Below, piece by piece: positions 7,849 to 15,182 of a DNA stretch of 36,559 nt. The first letter of the stretch is position 1. The number at the start of each line of letters is the position of its first letter. The translations under genes were made by a program, and so were the position numbers. The stretch covers positions 1-36,559 of the forward strand of contig NZ_RFAR01000005.1 in the NCBI RefSeq assembly GCF_003693445.1. The letters are read 5' to 3'. A model generated the notes under the pieces. That model was not told where the DNA came from. It saw only the letters and a program-made list of their open reading frames with translations, and ran no database searches. The DNA is from Aquitalea palustris. GTDB lineage: Bacteria; Pseudomonadota; Gammaproteobacteria; Burkholderiales; Chromobacteriaceae.

Positions 7849-8745
7849 CTAAGCCTGCGTTGCCATGGCCAGACGCTGAATTGCCGCGCGTGGCGGCAGG
7901 CCGAACAGGCGCTTGAACTCGCGGCTGAACTGCGAAGGGCTGGCATAGCCCACGGCATAAGCCGCCTGGCTGATATTGTGGCCATCCTGCAGCAATAAAT
8001 GGCGTGCCTGATGCAGACGGGTATTTTTCAGATACTGGATGGGCGCATAACCGGTGACAGCCTTGAAGCTTTCATGAAAGGCGCTGCTGCTCATGCCGGC
8101 CAGTTCGGCCAGCAGGGCCACGCTGAGCGGCAAGGCGTAATGGCGGTGGATGTGTTCGATGCTGCGCTGGATCTGGCGCAGCCTGCCATGGCGGGCAAAC
8201 AGCGCCCGCAGGGTTTGTCCGGCATCCGCCAGCAGGATGCGGTAGAGGATTTCCCGCACGATGGCCGGCCCCAGTACCCGGCTTTCCTGCTCTTGCTGCA
8301 GGCTGTGCAGCAAACGCAGCGCCGCGTCCTGTAGTTCTGCAGTCATGGCGCAAAGCAGCATGCCCTGTGGCTTGCCGCTGGTTTTGGGCTGGGGCGTGTC
8401 ATCCATCTGCCGTAGTAGCTGGTCTAGCAGGCTGGGGTCGATGCGTATCACCAGTGCCAGCAGGTGCTCGCCTTGTCGCAGGCTGGTATCGCATTCGCAC
8501 TGCATGGGAGTGGCGACCACCAGGCAATGGCCGGGGTCGACACTGAACACCTGTTCACCCAGATAGCCGCGCTGGCAACCCTGGGCCACGATCACCACGC
8601 TGGCCTCATGCAATACCGGAGTAGGGGGGCTGTCCTGGTCCTGGCGCAGCAGACTGACACCATCCAGCCGGCTGGGGTGCCAGCCGGGCTGCGCTGCCAG
8701 TTGCAGTATTTGGCTGGCCAGATCGATTGCCTTGTTCGCAGTCAT
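7849..8745 (-). CDS. AraC-family transcriptional regulator
   Basis: About 298 residues from ATG 8745; three consecutive ATG codons (8751, 8748, 8745) follow GAAGGGGA, so the exact start is uncertain by two residues. The N-terminal two-thirds is an AraC_N-type cupin domain (VIVAQGCQRGYLGEQVFSV). The C-terminal dual HTH is complete: LAELAGMSSSAFHESFKAVTG and ISQAAYAVGYASPSQFSREF, then FGLPPRAA. This domain pairing is common in activators of aldehyde/carbonyl-stress genes such as YqhC. It is divergent, 262 bases apart, from the DJ-1/PfpI gene, which is its likely target. Confidence 0.9.
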   Translation of the reverse strand: MTANKAIDLASQILQLAAQPGWHPSRLDGVSLLRQDQDSPPTPVLHEASVVIVAQGCQRGYLGEQVFSVDPGHCLVVATPMQCECDTSLRQGEHLLALVIRIDPSLLDQLLRQMDDTPQPKTSGKPQGMLLCAMTAELQDAALRLLHSLQQEQESRVLGPAIVREILYRILLADAGQTLRALFARHGRLRQIQRSIEHIHRHYALPLSVALLAELAGMSSSAFHESFKAVTGYAPIQYLKNTRLHQARHLLLQDGHNISQAAYAVGYASPSQFSREFKRLFGLPPRAAIQRLAMATQA

Positions 8746-9007
8746 CATCATTCCCCTTCTTTCAGGCCAACACGATAGCGGCACTGCCTTGTGCCCGTCG
8801 CTGGCGGGCAGTGCCGGGCGCAGCAGTTGTCCGCGCCATGGCGAAATGCGTAGGAATAGGCAAGGCTGGCGGAGTTTGTGCACTTGTCCTGCTCGGCAGG
8901 ATCTCCTACATTGCCTGCACAGCTAGTTTTATTTACTACAGTTTAAATTGATTACCAAGTCAATAGCGGTGCGCAAGGCAGGTGGCAAGCCGACAAAGGA
9001 CCCAGGC

Positions 9008-9700
9008 ATGAAAAAGATTCTGATGGTGGTGACCAGTTTTGAAAAATATCCGCAAACTGCCAGGGCCTGTGGACTATGGCTGGGGGAAGCCGTTCATTTT
9101 GTCAGCCGGGTAGAAGCTGCCCGTCATGAAGTGGACATCGTCAGTCCACGTGGTGGTTTCACGCCGATCGATCCGCTCAGCCTGGCACTGGCCGACGAGC
9201 TGGATTGGGAGTGGTATCAGAACAAGAGCTTCATGAACCGGCTGGGTGCCACGCTGAAGCCGTCTGCGGTGAATCCGCAAGAGTATGCCGCTATCTATTA
9301 CGCCGGCGGCCATGGCGCGGTGTGGGATTTTCCGGACAATACCGCCTTGCAAGCCATTGCCCGCCAGATTTATCAGCAGGGTGGGGTTGTCAGCGCGGTG
9401 TGTCACGGCGTGGCAGGCTTGCTGAATATCCGGCTGGACGATGGCAGCTGGCTGGTCGAAGGCAAGCAGATGAGCTGTTTTTCCAATACCGAGGAACGGC
9501 TTTCCGGCCTGGCCGGACAGCTGCCCTTCCTGCCTGAAAACGAGCTGGTCAAGCGTGGTGCCCACTATCACAAAGCGCCGGAACCGTGGGACCCGTTCGC
9601 GCTGGTGGATCAGCGTGTCATCAGCGGTCAGAACCCGGCATCTACCATGCGGGTGGCCGAATTGCTAATAGACGCATTGCGCACGCATTCCTGGCCGTGA
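9008..9700 (+). CDS. DJ-1/PfpI-family protein, possible glyoxalase/deglycase or chaperone
   Basis: A 230-residue cytoplasmic class I glutamine-amidotransferase-like protein. The start is ATG 9008, with AAAGGA eight bases upstream. It has the nucleophile elbow SAVCHGVAG (Cys132-His133), the acid Glu27 (WLGEAVHF) and the YYAGGHGAVWDFPDN segment typical of the Hsp31-like branch. Members have been described as glyoxalase III, deglycase or holding chaperone; the choice among these is unsettled in the family and cannot be made from sequence. Divergent from the AraC gene and 76 bases ahead of an ABM-type monooxygenase, which suggests reactive carbonyl or quinone stress. Confidence 0.9.
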   Translation: MKKILMVVTSFEKYPQTARACGLWLGEAVHFVSRVEAARHEVDIVSPRGGFTPIDPLSLALADELDWEWYQNKSFMNRLGATLKPSAVNPQEYAAIYYAGGHGAVWDFPDNTALQAIARQIYQQGGVVSAVCHGVAGLLNIRLDDGSWLVEGKQMSCFSNTEERLSGLAGQLPFLPENELVKRGAHYHKAPEPWDPFALVDQRVISGQNPASTMRVAELLIDALRTHSWP

Positions 9701-9776
9701 TAATGCCGCCAGCGACACGCTGGCGTAAGATAGGCCTGTTCCGGCCAGTGGCCACCAGTCAGCACAAGGAATATTC

Positions 9777-10067
9777 ATGAGCGTATTTATTTTTGCCACC
9801 TTGCAATGCAAACCCGAGAGCACAGCCGCAGTGTGTGCCGCCATGCGTGACATGCAGCAAGCCAGCCGGCAGGAAGCCGGCTGTGTGCAATACCAGATAT
9901 TGCAGCAGGCGGATCAGCCGCATGTACTGCATGTGTTCGAGGCCTACCAGGATATGGCTGCGGTCGAGGCCCACCGGGCAGCAGCACATTACCTGGCTTA
10001 TCGCGCATGCGTGGCGGACAAGCTGGCCGCACCGGTTGAAGTAAAACTGTTGCAGCCACTGGGCTGA
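9777..10067 (+). CDS. antibiotic-biosynthesis-monooxygenase (ABM) family protein
   Basis: A 96-residue single-domain protein of the dimeric alpha/beta-barrel fold. The features seen are the opening strand FIFATLQCKPES, the SRQEAGCVQYQILQQADQPHVLHVFEAYQD core and the AHRAAAHYLAY segment, which match YgiN/quinol-monooxygenase-like members. AAGGAA seven bases before the ATG supports the start. It follows the DJ-1 gene by 76 bases and is closed by a strong hairpin, so the two could be one transcript. A cofactor-free quinol oxidase role is known for relatives only. Confidence 0.88.
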   Translation: MSVFIFATLQCKPESTAAVCAAMRDMQQASRQEAGCVQYQILQQADQPHVLHVFEAYQDMAAVEAHRAAAHYLAYRACVADKLAAPVEVKLLQPLG

Positions 10068-10083
10068 CCGATGGCTCAGCCGT

Positions 10084-10112
10084 GACAAGGCCCGCTTACT
10101 GCGGGCCTTGTC
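10084..10112. terminator. 12-bp hairpin between convergent genes
   Basis: Perfect stem GACAAGGCCCGC/GCGGGCCTTGTC with a five-base loop, 16 bases after the ABM stop and 38 bases beyond the MFS stop. The T-tract is weak on both strands, but the size and convergent position point to a bidirectional terminator. Confidence 0.7.
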
Positions 10113-10150
10113 ATTGGTGTTGCGCTTGCTTCAGCAGCGGCTGGCGGGCG

Positions 10151-11440
10151 CTACTGCGGTTCAGCAATGGCTTCGATCCGTCCCAGCAGGAAGACAAAGG
10201 CCAGCATGCCGATGATCAGCATCACCCCGGCCACCAGAAAAGCATTGGTAAAGGAGTGGGTGCTGCCCACGATATAGCCGGTGACGATGGGGGCTACCGC
10301 CCCCATCATATTGTTGGCGAAGTTCATGATGCCGCCCACGGTACCGGTGCCGCCATGCGGTGCAATCAGCGAGGGCAGCGACCATCCCACTGGGGCGGCA
10401 GCCGCCAGCCCGCTGAGTGCGATGGTGATCCAGATGATGGCGATGACCGGATCGCTGGTGGTGGTGGCACCGAAAACCGCCAGCCCCAACAGCATGCCAC
10501 CCAGCAGCACGCCTTTGCGCACGCGGGTTTCATCGTGGCCGCGGGCTATCAGGTGGTCGATCAGCCAGCCACCTACCAGCAGGTCGGACAGGGTGGCGAA
10601 TATCCACGGAATGGCGGCATAGCTGGCCGATTTCAGAATGCTCATCTGCATGGTCTGTACCAGATAGCCGGGCAGCCAGGTGAGAAACAGGTAGAACACA
10701 TAGCCATAGGCGGCAAAGCCGATGGATAGCCCCCACACCTTGCGTTGCCGCAACAGGTAGCCCAGCATGGCCAGCGATCCGCCCTGGCCCACCCCCTCGG
10801 GCGTGGCGCCGCCGTCCACGATATGGCGGTATTCCTCTGCCGACAGCTTGCTGTCCTGGCTTGGATCACGATAGATCAGGGTAAAGGCGATGAAGTAGGC
10901 CATGCTGAGCAGGGCGGTCAGGCCAAAACCCCAGCGCCAGCCCAGATGGACCACGGTGAGCGCCACCAGCGGCACCCCGATCACATTGGAAAACTTGGCC
11001 GCAGCATCGAAAATTGCCGTGGCCATGGCCCGTTCACGCCGAGGGAACCAGTAGCCGGTGGCCTTGGCGCTGACCGGAAAGCCTGGTGCTTCGGCAACGC
11101 CCAGCAGGGCGCGCGCTACGAAAATGCCAGCAAAGCCGCCGGCACAGGCGGTCAGGGTGGAGGCCAGCCCCCACAGCAATGCCCCCCAACGGCCGACACG
11201 AGTGACGCCAAAGCGGTCCAGAATCAGGCCGGTGGGAATTTGCAGCAGTGCATAGGTCCAGAAAAAGGCACTGAACAGCAAGCCCAGATCGCTGTTGGAC
11301 AGGTGAAATTCCTGTTGCAGTTGCGGGGCGGCTACCGACAGGCTGATGCGGTCGAAATAATTGACCAGTACGCCAATGCCCAGCAGTCCGCCTATGCGCC
11401 AGCGCCGTTGCGGCATGCTCATGGTGTGTCGTGTTGTCAC
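10151..11440 (-). CDS. MFS permease, ACS family, probably for gluconate
   Basis: A 429-residue inner-membrane transporter with about twelve hydrophobic segments. The opening NYFDRISLSVAAPQLQQEF and the DRFGVTRVGR loop are typical of the anion:cation symporter family that carries sugar acids (glucarate, galactonate, gluconate-like acids). The start is GTG at 11440, with AAGGAG seven bases upstream; the first ATG would be seven codons in. It follows gluconokinase by 28 bases and the GntR-type repressor is upstream, so it probably imports gluconate in place of a GntP-type permease. The substrate is inferred from context. Confidence 0.88.
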   Translation of the reverse strand: MTTRHTMSMPQRRWRIGGLLGIGVLVNYFDRISLSVAAPQLQQEFHLSNSDLGLLFSAFFWTYALLQIPTGLILDRFGVTRVGRWGALLWGLASTLTACAGGFAGIFVARALLGVAEAPGFPVSAKATGYWFPRRERAMATAIFDAAAKFSNVIGVPLVALTVVHLGWRWGFGLTALLSMAYFIAFTLIYRDPSQDSKLSAEEYRHIVDGGATPEGVGQGGSLAMLGYLLRQRKVWGLSIGFAAYGYVFYLFLTWLPGYLVQTMQMSILKSASYAAIPWIFATLSDLLVGGWLIDHLIARGHDETRVRKGVLLGGMLLGLAVFGATTTSDPVIAIIWITIALSGLAAAAPVGWSLPSLIAPHGGTGTVGGIMNFANNMMGAVAPIVTGYIVGSTHSFTNAFLVAGVMLIIGMLAFVFLLGRIEAIAEPQ

Positions 11441-11468
11441 CTGAATTCTCCTTGGCAGGGATGTGTTG

Positions 11469-11978
11469 TTATTGGTTTTGAGTCAGCTGTAGCAGCAGTT
11501 GCTGCAACAGCTTGTCCAGCGGCTGGCTGATGTCGCAGCGGATGAAGCTTTCATCGCCGGTCGGTTCTTCCAGATCGCGGAACTGGCTGTCCAGCAGGCT
11601 GCCGGGCATGAAATGGGCGTCGCGTGCGGCCATGCGGGCGGCGATCAGCGTTTTGTTGCCGGCCAGATGCACGAATAGCAGCTTCGGGTCGCCCTGGCGC
11701 AGCGTATCGCGGTAGCGACGCTTGAGCGCCGAACAGGCCAGCACCATGGGTTCGCCCAGCGCCACGCCGCTGGCCAGGCGTTGTGCCAGCAGCTCCAGCC
11801 AGCCCGCACGGTCGGTGTCGGTCAGGGGGATGCCAGCTGCCATGCGCGCAATATTCTGCGGCGGGTGATAGCTGTCGCCTTCGATGTAACTGGCGCCGAG
11901 CGTATTGGCCAGGGCCAGGCCCAGGCTGCTTTTGCCGCAGCCGGCCACCCCCATGACCACGATATTGGGAATATTCAT
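11469..11978 (-). CDS. gntK: gluconokinase
   Basis: Phosphorylates gluconate to 6-phosphogluconate for the Entner-Doudoroff or pentose phosphate route. 169 residues, usual for the thermoresistant GntK type. The P-loop MGVAGCGKSS occupies residues 9-18; further family marks are EGDSYHPPQNIARMAAGIPLTD, ACSALKRRYRD and DAHFMPGSLLDSQF. The ATG at 11978 lies inside a palindromic operator and has no Shine-Dalgarno sequence, so translation may be leaderless or weakly initiated. The gene is upstream of the MFS permease and downstream of the repressor gene, all leftward. Confidence 0.94.
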   Translation of the reverse strand: MNIPNIVVMGVAGCGKSSLGLALANTLGASYIEGDSYHPPQNIARMAAGIPLTDTDRAGWLELLAQRLASGVALGEPMVLACSALKRRYRDTLRQGDPKLLFVHLAGNKTLIAARMAARDAHFMPGSLLDSQFRDLEEPTGDESFIRCDISQPLDKLLQQLLLQLTQNQ

Positions 11979-11992
11979 GTTAGCGCTAACAT
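11977..11992. promoter_or_regulatory. GntR-type operator O1 on the gntK start codon
   Basis: Perfect 16-bp palindrome ATGTTAGCGCTAACAT, with the form ATGTTA-N4-TAACAT expected for GntR-type LacI repressors. It overlaps the first two bases of the gntK ATG. Confidence 0.82.
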
Positions 11993-12008
11993 AGTGCGGT
12001 GAAAGAAA

Positions 12009-12022
12009 ACCGCCTAAGCGGT
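12009..12022 (-). terminator. small hairpin with T-rich tail between the operators
   Basis: ACCGC-CTAA-GCGGT followed, read leftward, by TTTTCTTTC. Five base pairs make it a weak intrinsic terminator or attenuator; it sits between operators O1 and O2, where readthrough from the repressor gene would enter gntK. Confidence 0.45.
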
Positions 12023-12032
12023 GAGTGCCAGA

Positions 12033-12046
12033 TGTTAGCGCTAACA
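12033..12046. promoter_or_regulatory. GntR-type operator O2
   Basis: Perfect 14-bp palindrome TGTTAGCGCTAACA, identical to the core of O1. Centre-to-centre distance is 55 bp, about five helical turns, so both could be held by one tetramer or by two dimers on the same face. Confidence 0.8.
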
Positions 12047-12252
12047 AATCGGCGGCGGCAATGTCTTTTCATGCTGCATGGCAGCAGAGCATGCGGGGGT
12101 GAGCAGAGGGCTGGGGACGCCGTTTCGCTTGCGGCGGGCAAAGCGTGCGCTGGGTGAAGGCGTATTTGCCGCTATGGCATGGTCTGCGTCAGTCGCCAGC
12201 CAGTGACGGTGGCTGGACGCAGCTGCTGTCTCAGGCCACCACGGCAGCTGAG

Positions 12253-13278
12253 TCAGGTACTGCCGCGCTGTTGCAGCTGGAAGCCCAGATCCAGGCAGCG
12301 GCTGCCGCCGGTTTCCTGCTGCCCTTGCAGCTGTTGCAGCAGCAGGCGGGCAGCAGCAGCACCGATGGCAAAGCGTGGTGTGGCAATGGTGCTCAGTGGC
12401 GGTGTGGTCCAGGCTGCTGCCTGCAGATCGTTGAAGCCGGCAATGGCCAGTTGTCCGGGCACCGCAATCCCGCGCTGCTGGCAACGGGCAATGGCGCCGA
12501 TGGCCAGGTCGTCATTGCAGCAGAATACGGCGTCGCAATCGGGGTGGGCGGCCAGCAGCTGATCGAGCATGTCCGCCCCCAGCTGCATGCTGGACGGGGC
12601 CGGGTTCAGCCATTCCAGCGCCGGATCATGGCAACCGGCAGCCGTCAGCTCCTGACGGTAGCCTTGCAGCCGTTTCACTACCCGCTCGTCCAGCTGGGCG
12701 GCCAGATAGGCGATGCGCCGCCGGCCCCGCTGCAGCAGATGGCGGGTCATGGCGGCGCCGGCCGCTTCCTGTGACAGCCCGACGCAGGGTCTGCCGTCAT
12801 CACTCAGATCCATCATGTACACCGCCGGCAGCTGACGCTCCTGCAGGATGCGGCTGAATGCCTCGGCCTGCTGCAGTCCGGTTACCAGCAAACCGTCCGG
12901 GCTGTGTTGCAGGTAGGCCCGTAACAGCGCCAGTTCCTCGCTGTCGCTGTAATGGGTATTGCCGATCAGCATCTGGTAGCCGGCTGGCTGCAACACCGAT
13001 TCGATGCCGGCCAGGGCGTCGATGAACACGGTATTGCTCAGCGAGGGGATCAGCACCAGTACCGTGTGCGAGCGGGCCGAGGCCAGCTGGCGGGCCGAGC
13101 GGTTGGGTACATAGCCCAGTTGTTCCACCACCTGCAGTATTTTTTCACGTAGTGCCGGTGTGACCCGCTCGGGCGAGTGCAGGGCGCGGGACACGGTGAT
13201 GGCACTGACGCCGGCCGCCAGGCCGACATCATGCATGGTGACGCCAGAGCCGGAACGAAGGCGCGGTTTTCTCGACAT
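12253..13278 (-). CDS. gntR: LacI-family gluconate repressor (GntR type)
   Basis: A 341-residue repressor. The N-terminal LacI HTH (residues 13-60) reads VTMHDVGLAAGVSAITVSRAL, then the hinge YVPNRSARQLASARS. The periplasmic-binding-like ligand domain follows E. coli GntR closely: VLVLIPSLSNTVF, RRRIAYLAAQLDERVVKRLQGY, CDAVFCCNDDLAIGA, LAIAGFNDL and the ending LDLGFQL. It should release its operators when gluconate is bound. Two matching palindromes lie about 210-270 bases downstream, in front of gntK. An AGG about nine bases upstream of the ATG supports the start. The 205 bases between its stop and O2 hold no gene that I can support. Confidence 0.92.
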   Translation of the reverse strand: MSRKPRLRSGSGVTMHDVGLAAGVSAITVSRALHSPERVTPALREKILQVVEQLGYVPNRSARQLASARSHTVLVLIPSLSNTVFIDALAGIESVLQPAGYQMLIGNTHYSDSEELALLRAYLQHSPDGLLVTGLQQAEAFSRILQERQLPAVYMMDLSDDGRPCVGLSQEAAGAAMTRHLLQRGRRRIAYLAAQLDERVVKRLQGYRQELTAAGCHDPALEWLNPAPSSMQLGADMLDQLLAAHPDCDAVFCCNDDLAIGAIARCQQRGIAVPGQLAIAGFNDLQAAAWTTPPLSTIATPRFAIGAAAARLLLQQLQGQQETGGSRCLDLGFQLQQRGST

Positions 13279-13464
13279 GCTCTACCTGCTGTGAAAGCCG
13301 GGCGACGCTGCCCGGTGGCGGAATTGTAACGCAGACAGGCAGGCCCACGCTGTGTGCCGCTTGCTTTGCCCTGTTTGAAAATGCAGCGCTGGCGGTTATA
13401 GTGCCCCTCCCCAAAGTACAGGAGTCGACCAGACGCGCGGAGCCGCGGTGGTGGCACGGTAGAA

Positions 13465-14319
13465 ATGCAAAAACGGTTTTATGGCTTGTTGCTGCTGGCA
13501 TTGTGCGGCTGTGACAGGGACGGTGGCGTCAAGCTGCCGCGTGAGGTGAGGGCGCTGGCCCAACTGGGTGAAACCATGGTGCGGCAGCTGCAAGCTGCCA
13601 GCGGGCAGACGACAGCACCGGCGGGTGGGCAAACGGACAAAGTGGTGCTGTCTGCGCTGGTACGGGGTGACAAGGCGGTGGGTCACCGCGATTTCAACGG
13701 TGCCAAGCGTGTATTGCCCAAGGTGTTTGCCGGCATGCAGGAGGATTTTTATTGCGGCTGTGCTTACGAGGGCAAGGCAGTGGACTGGCTGTCCTGCGGT
13801 TATGTGCCGCGCAAGAACGCGGAGCGCGCCCGGCGTATCGAGTGGGAGCATGTGGTGCCGGCCTGGGTGCTGGGCCATCAGCGCCAGTGCTGGCAGCAGG
13901 GCGGACGCAAGAATTGCTCGGGCAATGATGACGTTTACCGGCTGGCGGAAGGTGATCTGAACAATCTGGTGCCGGCGGTGGGCGAGGTGAATGCTGATCG
14001 CAGTAATTTGTCCTACAGCGCCTGGGCCAAGCAGCCGACGCGCATTTACGGTCAGTGCGGCACGGTGGTGGATTTTGCCGGCAAGCGGGTTCAGCCGCGG
14101 GAGGAGGTGCGTGGACGGGCGGCCCGCATCACCTTGTACATGCACCAGCGCTATGCACTGAACATGAGCCGGCAGGACCGGCAGCTGATGTGCGCCTGGG
14201 CCAGGCAATATCCGGTAGATGGCTGGGAGACGCGGCGCAATGCCCGTATCGTCAGCCTGCAGGGTGAGGGTAATTTCCTGGTCAGCCAGCCGGGGAGGCT
14301 GGCTGATGTCTGCGGCTAA
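13465..14319 (+). CDS. endA: endonuclease I family secreted nuclease
   Basis: A 284-residue extracytoplasmic DNase. The N-terminus (MQKRFYGLLLLALCGCDRDG) is a signal sequence; LCGC at 13-16 could be a lipobox, so it may be a lipoprotein rather than a free periplasmic enzyme. The beta-beta-alpha metal site is clear: EWEHVVPAW (His129) with GDLNNLVPAVGEVNADRSN (residues 153-171), as in E. coli EndA and Vibrio Vvn. Eight or so cysteines suggest disulfides, also usual here. It has a long spacer (residues 20-80) ahead of the nuclease domain. Single gene, divergent from gntR and convergent with the next gene. Its role may be nucleotide scavenging or DNA clearance. Confidence 0.9.
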   Translation: MQKRFYGLLLLALCGCDRDGGVKLPREVRALAQLGETMVRQLQAASGQTTAPAGGQTDKVVLSALVRGDKAVGHRDFNGAKRVLPKVFAGMQEDFYCGCAYEGKAVDWLSCGYVPRKNAERARRIEWEHVVPAWVLGHQRQCWQQGGRKNCSGNDDVYRLAEGDLNNLVPAVGEVNADRSNLSYSAWAKQPTRIYGQCGTVVDFAGKRVQPREEVRGRAARITLYMHQRYALNMSRQDRQLMCAWARQYPVDGWETRRNARIVSLQGEGNFLVSQPGRLADVCG

Positions 14320-14405
14320 CACCTGCTGACTAAAAACCGGCCGCAGTCATGGGCTTGCCTGGCGTACTGCTCATGCTGTGGTCAGTGGCACCAGGCTGGC
14401 GCCGC

Positions 14406-14825
14406 TCAGGCTGCGGGGCTGCTCTTGCGCCGGCTGCGTGCCGGTTTGGCGGCGACGGCTTCAGCCTCTACCGGGGCAGACTCGGCTGCCGGGCTGTCTG
14501 CCGCTGCCACTGGCTGGGCAGCTTGCGCGGCTGGCTGGCTATCGCCACCGGCTGCACTGGTATTCTCGTCCACACGCAGGTCGGGGGCGATTTCGGTGAG
14601 CAGCTGTTCCAGCAGCTTGCTACGGGCGGCGATATGGTGATCGAAGCGCCAGTCTTTCAACAGATCCAGTGCGACTTCGAAATAACGCATATCAATCTGA
14701 TACAGGCTGCCCAAATCAAAGGGCCGTCCCATTTCCAGTGCCGCAGCCAGGTCCTTCAATACCTGGACTTGCTCATGATCCTTGTTTTCTTCGATAAAAC
14801 GGCGGATTTTCTTGGCGGCATTCAT
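14406..14825 (-). CDS. small protein with Ala/Pro-rich basic tail, unknown
   Basis: A 139-residue cytoplasmic protein that I do not recognise. Residues 1-85 form a charged helical domain (ENKDHEQVQVLKDLAAALEM, YQIDMRYFEVALDLLKDW); from about residue 88 it is a disordered Ala/Pro/Glu-rich stretch ending in a basic AKPARSRRKSSPAA. The layout (folded domain plus basic tail) is seen in nucleoid- or granule-associated proteins, but no such role is shown. It stands alone downstream of endA in convergent orientation, with an AT-rich region upstream. Confidence 0.65.
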   Translation of the reverse strand: MNAAKKIRRFIEENKDHEQVQVLKDLAAALEMGRPFDLGSLYQIDMRYFEVALDLLKDWRFDHHIAARSKLLEQLLTEIAPDLRVDENTSAAGGDSQPAAQAAQPVAAADSPAAESAPVEAEAVAAKPARSRRKSSPAA

Positions 14826-15182
14826 GCTGGCATTCCTCGCGCGTACAGTGGCTTACTCTATATGTTTGAGTAATATCAACTGGACTAAAGTGTTTAAAAA
14901 CCTGCCACAGTCTGCCATATGCTTTGCGTAAAAAATATTACCGATTTATGACATATAGTCATATTGTCATTATTTTACTGTTTTCATTATCTTTTTTGAA
15001 TATTGTATTGTCTGGCCATGTCAGCTGCTGCCAACGCTTTTACTAGGCAGGGAAAGGGGCCTGCCATGCTGGCCGCAGCCTGCTCGCTGCACCGCAAACC
15101 GCATGGCACTGACAGGCCTTGTAACTTGATCACGCTCGTGCGCCTTGTCCGCTCCTGGCGGCCCCGGGGCATGAACCGGCTT
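14826..15182. other. intergenic region, AT-rich, with inverted repeat
   Basis: No gene seen. About 14860-15010 is markedly AT-rich for this genome and probably carries the promoter of the leftward gene at 14825. TATGAC-N5-GTCATA lies at 14947-14963, with a further TTGTCAT half-site just after it. Confidence 0.6.
14947..14963. promoter_or_regulatory. inverted repeat TATGAC-N5-GTCATA
   Basis: Perfect 6-bp arms with a five-base spacer in an AT-rich gap. It has the size of a TetR/MarR-like dimer site; no regulator gene is adjacent. Confidence 0.4.

Noticed and set aside
13396-14322. 308-codon leftward frame over endonuclease I
   Set aside because: The opposite strand encodes the clear nuclease; this frame is low-complexity.
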